Shown here piece after piece: positions 50,761-62,700 of a stretch of DNA of 64,000 nt (the stretch's first letter is position 1; every line of letters begins with the position of its first letter). Under the pieces are notes generated by a model that was given only the letters and a program-made list of their open reading frames with translations, was not told the origin of the DNA and did not search any database. The DNA is taken from assembly GCA_013399695.1 (NCBI GenBank), contig VXAU01003158.1:124001-188000 (forward strand), read 5' to 3'. A program made the translations under genes and the position numbers. This stretch comes from Formicarius rufipectus. Taxonomy: Eukaryota > Chordata > Aves > Passeriformes > Formicariidae.

Positions 50761-53700
50761 CTGTTGGCAAAGAGATACACATTACCAAGACTGCATTCCA
50801 AGGCATAAAAACCAAAGTCACCTTCAGACTAAACTAGAAAGCCTGGTCACAATATGTTTCCTGACATACCTTTTTTTGTTGGTTTTGATATGAAAGAGTT
50901 TATCTACTGATTTAAAAGTCCAGTTCACTAATGTGCATAGAAACCAAATTTTTGTCAAAATGGTAAGAACAGCTACTTTGGAATAAGAAACAAACTGCAT
51001 TTCAGTTATCATTCCGAGCAGCACAAACCTCAATTAAATTATGTCTGTATACACATCAAACAACATAATTCACTGAGATTTGCATCAATCAAAATACTGT
51101 TTCTTTTTGCATGTTCAGGCAGTAGTTTTATATTCCAGGTACAACAAGAGAGAGCACAATGAGGAGAAGGGACAAGAACATAACATTTTCTCTGAAGTGG
51201 CCAACCTCTGACCATGCATGACAGCCTGTGAAAACAAACTGCACAGTGCTTGACAGTATAATGCGTATTCTGTTCAGTGCAAATCTGTGTGTATAGCTCT
51301 ACTTGTTTAACTATGGAAGAAACCATTTCCTGTATATAGGATATATATATATATATACTGAAATATATACTGCAAGAACAGACAGCTTAGATGTAAAGGC
51401 AGTTTTGTTTTGTTTTGGTTTTTTTTTTAAGTGTATTTACATAATTTGTAACAATAAAACAATAGGCATCTTGAATGCAAAAGAAATAATCTTACTTCTT
51501 ACAAGAATAAAATTCATTAACAAATGAAAGAATACAGCTAAGTACTAGAAGAGATTATGATTGCTTTATCTCCCAAGCAATCCTGACCCACATTTCAGAA
51601 ATGACAATTCACTGTTTAAGAATTGAAGGGAAAAAGGACTGGATTATTTTCCTGAAGTCTCTTCTAGCCTTACTTTTGACAATTAGGAATATAGTCTAAT
51701 GAAAGTTGGTTGCAATAATCTAGACCTGCTAGTGAAAAAAAAGGTAAATTCAATTTTTACTCTGAAATGCTTTATTTAAACAGACATAAAACAGTAACCT
51801 ACAGAAACTTACATGAAATAAACTTAAAACTACTATGTACCATACCTCATCTGACTCAAAATCAACTCCTTTAGATGTATGGCTTTGTGAACCTCTTTTA
51901 CTAAGTGAAGACGTAGTTGACAACCTTGAAACATACAAGGAATAAAAAAAAATGGCATTGACATGTTCTCAATTACCAGATATTCCAATAACTTGCCCTT
52001 CAACTTAGAGCTGGACTATCAATACACAGACTAAGAATAAATAGAAATAACAATAAGTAGAACAATACAAATTCTCAAACTAACATATTAATTCTAAAGT
52101 TCTGAGCTATCTTACCTGAACCAGTCGACTAATTCTTTTGTTATAGAGAGATAACCCACTTTAACAAGTAAAAATTTACACAGATTCTCTAAGTATTGTA
52201 TAACAATAGTGGATCAAATCCCTGGACTCTGCTGATTGCTAGTCAGAAATAAGGCACTCACTGTATCATTCATGAATCAAACATACTGACCTCTGATTTA
52301 CTCTGGAAGAAGGAACAAAAGAAGTGTCTTCTGGGTCAGAGTCAACATCTATAATATCCTGGAAAAAAGTTTATAATGCTTTTCCACAGAAGGTATTCTT
52401 AGAGTACATAATGCTTCAGTACTACAGCACAGAACCCTTTGGCATTTTTTCCAACTACACACCTACTTAGTTATAATAATATACACTTGAGAGGGCTCCG
52501 GGCTAGAAGTGGACAAATTTGCAAATACAGCACAAGGTTGCTCTTCAGATCTTAGATCTTGTATAACCTCCAAAATACTCATGTATATACACTGTTTCTT
52601 AGACTATGGTCACAAAAACAACAAGTTTTTTTGTAGACAAACACCGTAAAGGTGATACAGAAGGTCTATGAATTAACATGCAGAAATTTAGTGCTGGATT
52701 GGATAGCTTGGGAACATCTGCTGATTTAGGCTAACGTTTTGGACATGTAGTTATTTTTCAAATCAATGGCAAAAGGCAGCACAACTTCACTCACAGAAGA
52801 AGCTGCTTACCTCAGAGTAAGACTGAGATGAATTCAAGGAGGCAGTTGATTTCAGAGACTTAAAGGCTAGAATAAAACATATGTAATATTTTTAAAATAC
52901 TCACACAATTAAGTGTAAACAATATTCTATTGTTCTTATTATTTAAGACCTGGTTAGCATGCATTTCCTCTGCAAAATACCCTGTAAGACAAACAAGCAA
53001 AACCAAAATATAAATTAAGCCTTTGCTGGAGTCTGACAACCCAGGGATATAACCCTCTGTGCAGCTGCAGGTACTTCTCAGTTTGGCTGAAAACCCATCA
53101 GTGACTTTGGTTAAGAAGAGAAAAATATTACGATAATTGATATTCCTGTATGTCTAACAGTTTAGCCATCAACATATCTGCTAAAATTTATTTCTCTGCA
53201 GTATTTTAGGTAATTTGCTGACCAATTTAAAATTGGAGTAATTTGTTGATTAATTTAAAACTCTACCTTTGGGTATTTTGTATGCGATTCATGTATAGAT
53301 TTGAGCAGGATTTTTTTCTTTAATACTCAGATTACCTGTGGTGTTTCCTCAGAGCCCATTCTCCACAGCAAAGAAGAGCTACTCTCACATATGCAGGTGG
53401 CTTTTATTGCAGATAAACTTGATTTCCCTACTAAAAACTGGGATTTCTAAAGCTCACTACAATGTAAGACTAAATGGGTTTGCATTACTAACTTGTAAAC
53501 ATCAGCCAAGTTTAGAAACTTTTTAGCCCCTGAGGAATATTCTGTGTAAAATAATGTCTTTCTATGCTTATTTCTTATGGAACTGCATACAGTAATATGT
53601 TCCCAATTTCCAGTTCTAGCCCTAAGTTCCTGATGCATTTCATTTTACTCCATGACAGAAGAATATCACTATTCTTTTTCTCCCTTTTTTTCTTTTTCTC

Positions 53701-56700
53701 ATCCCTGTTGAATTATTCTATTTCATTAGAGCTGAAAGAATCTCTCACAGCTGAATTGGACTAATAGAAATATAAGCAATTAAGGCACTTCATCATTAAA
53801 CAATTTGAGAGAGCAGATTAGAGTAATGGACAGATCAAAGGCCTACCATCCACGATAGACCTATTCCTGGCAGGCACAGACACAGGCTTGTAGATTCTGC
53901 TGCTAGAAGATGACTCTTGACTAGTGTTTCCTGTAGAGATAAAAACCAAAATGCAGTCTGTTCAGTAGTAACTTTGTTTTCCCCCTTCAGTCTATCACTA
54001 CTGAGTGAGAAATCACTTTTAAAAAATCTACATTTTCTTTACTCTGCACTTTCTTCCTAGAATCAAAGCCCTCCTTACATGCAGAACTGCTCTGGGCCAA
54101 GTGTTCAAACCTCCACAGACACAGCCTCCAACACACAGGGCCCTGCTCTCATGGGATCTTGGAGCTCATAGAACCAGTTTAAAAGCACCAACCAAATAAG
54201 GCTCAAGACAACAGCCTTCATTTCATCTCATTGTGCTCTGAGATCTTTGGGCATATTACTGAGATAACTCAAAGAGTATACTGCTGCAAGACCCCATCTT
54301 GCCTATTTTATTTATATATAGATAGATATTTATATAGATATATAATGGAAGTACATCTATAAAAGGAAGTACCACTGTAACTGTAAAGTGCACCATCACA
54401 CATAGCCAAGGAGCTAGTTCACTCATTTTGCTTAGGAAACACTCCCCATTTTCTCAGTCACTAGAGACACTGAAGTCTCCTGTAAATTACATTAGAATAG
54501 AGACAAACTCTACCTCCCCCCTATACTAATCAAATGCATTACTGTTAGCAGTAACAAAGGTTTATCCACGCACTTCATAGTACAGACATTCCCAATAATG
54601 CACCTTTTAAGAGTCTGCTATGTTTCCACAGCTGGGAAGCAAGATATTTTTCTTTTAATTGCAGTGTGAAAAAGGCACAACTTAAGCCTTGAAAGGCTTA
54701 AGTATGTAATAGGATACCACAAGTATTTCAGAAGAACTTTTTTTTCCATTCGGAGTCCTTAAGCTGCGAATTTTTACTTGATGGATGGATGAGAAGAGAG
54801 TCACCTTTCAAAGAAAAAAGAAGTCACTAACTGCAGTACAAAGTGTGAAATTTTTCTTACCTCTTCCCCGTCGAGATGAACCTCTTGCTGTTGAATTTTG
54901 TCCTCTTGCACCTCTTGCCCTACCTCTTGCCCGACCCCGTCCTCGGCTCAGTGTTGAAGAAAGGCCTTCACTTGTATCACCAGTGCCTATCATGTCCATA
55001 TCCATGGACTCTTCATCACTGGAGGCTGCGACAAGAACTGCATCCTCGGATCTGTGGGCTCTAGCCCTGCTCATTGCCTGAAACAGAACAGTAAGTATTA
55101 CAGGAAAAATAATCTTAACTGATGAAATGCGCCATTGTTAAATCCTAGTTGCAATATGTAGTTCTAAGCCACTGAGGTTTAGAACGCCCAAATCCACAGC
55201 ATTACAGGAGGCAAGGATGTCTGTGAGAAGTAGGTACAATATTTAGTCTATTTAATTACATGTATACACATAGAGTAGTTAGCTAAGCTCTGGTAACAGA
55301 ATGGAGATAGTAAATATAATACATTATCATCAGAGTTTGGTGAACAGTTCAGGTCATCCTGTGTCAGCCACAAACATCTCAGAGAAAGCACCCTCTGGCC
55401 ACCACTGACTTGAACTTTACCGATGACAGTGGGTCCTTGAAGACAACTAGTTCCTGTGAAGATATCCCAGATCAGAAGAACTGAATCTCACCCCAGTTGT
55501 CCTTTTTCTCAAAATTTCATTCCAGTCCCACAGAGCTTGCAAAGGCAAAGGAACACCAATGCAGTTAGTAGTTGGCAGTTCCCTTTGGAGAAATATAAGC
55601 AATCTAGATGTGAGTCTGTTGGGAGATCTAAGCCTCTAAGATTTAAGATTCCTGATAAGGACATAGTACCTAAAGATTTACCACCTCTACCAATTTGTTG
55701 CAGTAATATCACTCAATACAGTCCATCCACCTGTCCACTGGTGATAGGATCACAAATAGCTTAAGCTGGCAGATCTCTGAAGGTCACCTGCCTGGTCTAA
55801 CCTCAGTCAAAAGCAAGAACAAATGAACATCCAGGTTCACAAATTTGTACAAGAAAAGAGATCTCAAAAGCCAAATTGAGCAGTAGCTTAGGCACATATT
55901 ATACCAATGAAGATTTAAAAAGAAGTTACTAAGCTTCCAAGGCAGACAAGCCCTTTTTGGCAAGGACAATGTTGAAGTATTGCTGAAGGACTGTTAAGTG
56001 ACTTCATTGATAGGCAGAAGTACTCATTCCATTTTTCAGCCTATGTTCAAAGTCCAAAGGAATTACCTCATGGACTTCTTTATCCTCTTCTTCAGTATTC
56101 TTTTTTCTACTCTCCCTAAATCTTCGCACCTGAATAAAAAAAGAGTACCCATCAAAGTAACAGTTCATATTATACAATAATCAAAACACAGTAAGCGAGA
56201 AGTTTTGATTACTGAATTATTAAGTCGAGGTCATGCGAGAAGTATTCAAAAATAACTGAGCAGTTTGTTTAGAGCCCTTTCATGCCATTCTATGGTTAAG
56301 AACCTCATGTTCTATTAATAACTGAAGCTATTACTGAAGCTATCACTGGGGAGGAAAAAGCTTGGGACATGATGAAAAGTAGGATATACTATCTATAAGA
56401 GAAGGAGAGTATACATAATTTTGACAATAAGAGACATTGAAATACGAATAACTGGAATAAAGGGGTAGAGATGAAGAAGCAAGATAGAAAACAACTATAT
56501 TGAGAAGAGACAAATGTTGCAATACACATACGAGGAAACTCAACTTGACACTTATGGAAAAAAATATGAGGTGATAGGGAATGAAAATATTGGTTCTAAA
56601 GACAAACAACAACAACACTCTCCTATAGTGGCACAGAAAGCCTGCAGGCACTGATGTTTATGGTCTCTTTCAACCCCTCATGAATTAAAGCGGGCAGCAT

Positions 56701-59700
56701 GAAAAGAGGTAGATGTAACTAACCTTCCTTCCCCCACTAAATTATGCTTTACACAGTGCACAGATAAGCTGCAAACAACTTGTCACACATCTTTGAATAT
56801 TACAGCTGAATACATGGGCTCATGTGGAAGCTCAACAGGTTTAGAGAAACATCTAAGGGTTACTTGATACACATAAACCAGGCTTGTCTCTGGGATACCC
56901 TGAGCTGCAAGCAGTTAGAAGCCAGTAGAGCACCTGAAGGATAAGTTTCCTTTATGCTTGCCCTGTCCTTGCAATCTTCCCTAAGCCAATATGAAAAACC
57001 TAAGAAGAGATTATATCTACTACCACCTTTCTCACAGTAGTGGTAAGCATCTAGTTCTACATATATTAGAGTGACAGATCTGTTTTACGCATGTCTGTGC
57101 AACCTAAACCCCATTTTCAATAAAAGCTTTAAAACCACGTACTTGAAACTTCATCACCATATTTACTAAATGCAGAAAATGACCAGAGGCAAATGTTGTA
57201 CATGCTCCAAAACCAGGCTCGAACACTGATTTGTCTACTGTCTTGACCTCTCTTGAGGAATTAATATCAACAGAATATTACCTCCTCATCTATTTTTTCT
57301 TCCTCTGCATCAGTACGACGCTCCTTAAGAAACTTCTGTGTTTTTTCTAGTTGAAATTTCACCAGCTCTTCTATGGCATCTTTTTCCTCTTTGTCCACAA
57401 ACTCCTGCACTGCTTCTCCCATTCCTCTTTCAGTTAGAAGTGAAAGCTGAACTTTCTTTAGAATTGGGGAAAATATTTTGTTAAGAAGCATCTGCCACTG
57501 AAGGAAGCAAGTAACATTCCCACTGTTTCGGATAGAAATTACATTAAGTCTGTTGCAAAAACCCAGTAATGTGCATTGAATATTTCAGAGAGAACCACAG
57601 CAATAAGCAAACATAGTACTTGTCCTAATACAATGAAAACTCTCTTCCTACTAGCATATCACACCCACTTAACAGTGTATTTTCCGGACTTGTCAAAGAA
57701 AAAAACTTCACAAACAGTAAAGAAACTACAATACTAGTCATATCTAAAAAAACCCACTTCTATGGAATAATACTAACCCAGAGGAATAAACTTTACAATT
57801 ATTATAAAATGTTTACAAAAAATAAGATAAGCAAGTCCAAAGAGTATGATCTAGGATGTCCTGACACCAAGCATGCGTCTAAGGTTAGGCCAGTTGATAT
57901 AACTGGGGGGATGTTTACCTCAAGAATCCATGCTCTAAAGACTTTCTGTAAAGCACGTTATGAAGTAGCTTCTGCAAGTTATGCTTGATCATCAGGTGCA
58001 TTTGGGCACCTGACTCATTGATTATTTTTTTACCTCTGAGATGTTACTGCTCTGGTGTTGAGAAGGAAAATATATCAGATTTAATGACAGGATGAGAAGA
58101 AAGCAAACTACTGAGGGTGTCTCTTCTCCCTGTTCTGCTTTAAATATAATGTAGAATTGCAGTACATCTGAGGACACAAATATACTGCAAAGTAAAATGT
58201 TACTGCAAGTCAGCTGGTAAAACCAAATGCTACAGTCTTACAATGGCCCTACAGTAAATTAAGGTAGCTTCCTCCTCAGAGCATGCTGCCTCACATTTTC
58301 CTCCTGTACCTAAGTATGTGACACATCATTTAGTACATGGCAGACACTGCAGGTACACATGAAGAATTATCATAATGTTCTCAAACCAACATATGTTCAC
58401 AAACCTATACAACCTATATACAACAGTTACTTGTTAATCTACGACATATACTTCATGTGGTAATTCACACACACTTACACGAGAAATAAATTCACTTCTT
58501 CGTCAATATCAGAGCCCATTCAGGGCACACTATTTCCATTAAGAAAGGAACAACAACAACAAAACCAAAAAAGATAAAACTATTATATCCCATGAAAAGA
58601 AAAATCATAAAAGGTAGAAAAATACCTTCTCTGCTGTCTGGAAATACTGCTTTACAAGGTCTTCCACCCTCAGTGTTATCCCCTCAGCAGGTCTGCTAAC
58701 CAATTTTCCAAAATTAAGATCCGTGTCTAGAATAGAAAAGCCCAGTGCCACCATCATCCACATTTGCAGCTCTAAATTATTATCATCAGTATAGGAAAAA
58801 AAGGTTAATGCAGGCCTCTTAAGAATTGTGGTCCCATTTATATGTAAAGCGTTTTGTTCTAACTGTATGGTCTATTGTCTGGAAACACAGTTAAACATAA
58901 TGGATGCAAGAACTGTACAGACAACTCCATGTCTAGCAGATATAAAGAGTTCTTCTAACTACCATGTCTCAAATTGTACATTGATTACTATACCCTGAAG
59001 GTTATTATAATTGAACTCTAGAAGATCACAAATGGAAAAAAAATCAACTGAGCCATCAAAGCATGAAGGCTTTTTATAAGTAACTCATCTACTAGAGAAG
59101 AAATTTTCCTCCAAAGCAGGCTGACTGATTGTCAGTAGAAAATGCTGATAGCTCATTAAGGTTGCCCCCCATTCTCAGGCAGCAAGGTAGGAACGGTGGA
59201 AGAATAGAAGGGGTAATCATCGGAGGTTAGCACATACTACACAAAGTAATATAAAGTGACTACAGACTGCTTTAAGACATCTGCCACATGAAAGCAAAAA
59301 ACACTGTTTTGTTAGCCTGGTTATATAAGCAGCTACGACAGAAGAAATATTAACAACTTTGGAATTAGTGAAGTCTTAACATCCCCTGAAGACTGAACCA
59401 CATTATATGCACACGCATTGAAAATGCTGACTACTTTATTAGCCAATTCTGTTGTATTAGAGGCTATCTGATAAAGCAATGCAAAGAAGCATGGTATTCT
59501 TCTTACATTCCCTTCCTCAAGCTGAGATGCACATTAAATAGGAAAAGTAAAATGTATTGATGAAACATGGTGGCAGATGTGGTAGCTACTGTGTATTCGA
59601 AAAATGTTAATGAGTTTACACAACTATGAAAAAAACCACAAAGCAAAATGAACCAAGATTGATACAGTATAATTTTAAAAAATCCGCACTGAAAGTAGTT

Positions 59701-62700
59701 TTAAATTCAGTAAACGATGCTTTGAACTTTATAGAACTGACAGTGTTTGTAAAAACTGTCAATGAAAGTGGAGTACTCACAATGCACTAATGTGAACTAT
59801 TAACAGTGCTGTAGCATGTTGTGTTCTTGTGCAAGCTGCATTTTCATTAGTGACTATTACAAATCCAGTATTTGGGCAACATCTACTAACCATTTATAAA
59901 AAATTCTAGGCACAGTGAGAAATGCTGCAATAGTAACAGCTATTATTTGTTTTGCACAAATGCTTGAATAGAGATGTACCTGGAACAGACAAGCCAAGAG
60001 CACCTCATACACATGATTAATTAGAGCAAACAAAATTTGGAGTCTTTTTTTAAAATATACAAACATCTCTCAAGTCCATTCCCTCCATTACTGTTTTAGG
60101 TATAAACAAATGAACTACTAAAGAAATAAAACTAAAACAGAAAGGGAAAGCACTATACTCATCTGTTTTCCTGCAGAGTGCCCCAAACTAACCATTTCAT
60201 TCTAATAAGTCTCAGCAATGAGCTGATTAATACCTTTCAAGGTAATTACCATAGAATCAGAGTAACTCAGTTTTGTATGGGCTGTATGTATTACTATAAA
60301 AAACTGAATAAGGTTTGAGGCCAAAGAAAAAAGGAACTGTTTATGAATAACTGTCAGCAGATGCTGTGCTCAATATCAGAATTTTAGACAAACCCAGAAA
60401 CAGAATAGAAAGACTTGTGCAATATATACATTTAAGCGAGACAGTGCATTTTTACTCCTCCTATAACACATTAGATGGTAGACACCAAGCTTTTGCAAGT
60501 GCTGGGCAACAAATTAAGAAAAATTAAAACCAAGACATGGCAATGATTCCTTTCTTCATAATTACCGTTTTTCTCTTTTTGTTCCCGATGCCTGAAGAAG
60601 TGTATGATGTCTTTTGGGTTAGCCACCCTATGCATGTACTTCTGGCTAAAACGATGGATACTGAATGGTTCAAAGCCACCAGCATAATCAACCTAAGAGA
60701 GGAAAGGAACAATTTAAATATAAAACTAACAGAAATGGAGAAGCCATGCAAATCAAGTTCAGCCTTAAAGAAAAAATTAAAGTAAAAACTAAGCCAACCT
60801 AAATGGCTAATAACAGCTAATAATAACATTAACAGAATAGCTAGTAACAGTTCAGATTCATAACTTAACTCTACCTTGTTTCATTTACTAGTCTTCAGGG
60901 ATGTTCCCATAAATTAGCTTAGGACCACATGCAGGGTAATATGCCTTAAGAAAGACTTCTCAACAGCCACTTCCCATGCCCTTACTCAGACCAGCAGCGA
61001 AGTATATTTATGATCAATCCCATCCTTTTCTGTAGAGTACTACTTACACCACAGGTAAACAGAATTACAGTGTGAAGGTAATGTGTATTTGCTGGTACAC
61101 AGCAAGAAATTTTATATTTTATGTGTTTACACAAAAAACAAGACTCTGCTTTTAAACTTTTCACAGTGACCTTTCAAAACAAAGCAATCCAAACTGAAAA
61201 ATTTCTCACACGTAATCTTATCAGAGGCTTCTCTGGCTGGCGTGGATTTCCCAAGCGTTCTCTTTCTGCATTGTCCAGCATCAGTTCAACCTGTGAAGGA
61301 GAATAAGAAATTCAGTTCTGTTTTGTTCTCCTACAGATGCCTGAATGTTTCATGTTTAACTTAAAATACATCCAGTTGCAAGGGGAGCCATGAAAATAAA
61401 TAATTATAGGATCTGCTCTCATTCCTGAACACCTATGTACCAGTATCCAGCCAAAAGCCATAGGAATGGCTGAGAAAAACATCCCAATGAAAGGCCCATC
61501 CTTCAGATACAGTGTAGTCCAGCAGTATTGACACCACTGATTGCTTGTACTACTTTACTTTGTGGCCATTAAGCTTTGCTAAATTTCTAGTTCTAGGGAA
61601 AAGCAGGAAGAGACTTATACAAACCTAAGAATTAAGAGCAATTATAAACCTGCTTAGTTACTTCTGCCACTGCACAGTCGAGTTCCCAGGGTTTAGGCTG
61701 ACATATTTATGCAGGTTCGAAAGCACGAATCCAACAATGCTCCAGTCTTGGGCATGAGATTTTGTACAAAGACACCCATAAAGCAGTTCCAGCCTACTTT
61801 AACAGGTTATCCCAGTCAAGGAATCTGGAAGCTAAGGCTGCAGAGTGAATGGCATGGACTTAGGCAGTGTTTCCATAGGAAGCTAAGTCCATCTCAAATA
61901 ATATAGGCAAAGACACAAGATTTCTCATCTTCCAGTCTCAAAACCAGTTACAGACACCATTTCCTGCCCATACAATGTTATCTATAAACTATTAGCATTA
62001 TAAGTTACCTTTTCCATGCAGAATGCTTGTATTGCCTGAGTAACATTAGGATTGTCAGGATTAAAAAGATCTGGGTGATCAGCTAGAACAATATCCTCTA
62101 TGTGGAAAGTTCGCACTGTCTCTAGAGCAATCTTCTGCATTTTCATTTTTTTCCCTTTAACATGCAGCAAACCAATGTGTCTAGAAGGAGAAAGGTAACT
62201 TACTAAAAGATAAACTTAAGAGAACTATGGTATAGAGACTTGGTTGAAATTTATATTTGGTTTTCAGGGACAAAATTTATATAGGAGATTCCTGGATCTG
62301 AATCTCAGAGTTGGACCTGTCAAACTTCAGTTTTATTATAGTAAGATTGTGCTTGTTTCACATACAAGCAAGTGTACTCATTTCCTTGTATTCCAATTTA
62401 TCAGGGTGTAACTCCTCTTAGATAATTTCCATTTGCTTCCAATGTTAGATTAAATAGTAAGCGAGGCAAAAAAAATTCTACTAGGCACTGATTCCATCTA
62501 CTTTATTATGTCACACTCTGAAGCCAATCCACACCATAACAGAAGTCCTTTCATACTTAATACAAGTATTTTTCTGTTCTCAACACAACATTTGAGAGAC
62601 ATAAAACAAGGGACAAACAAGAACAAAAAGAAAAGCTCACGCACTTCTTCACAGCTTCTCCGGGGGACAGAGATGTCACAACTGAACTTCCTGGCTGAGA

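Noticed and set aside
54785..55081. Plus-strand frame opposite the MRE11 GAR exon
   Set aside because: Shadow of Arg-Gly codons; the minus strand joins in phase with both neighbouring exons.
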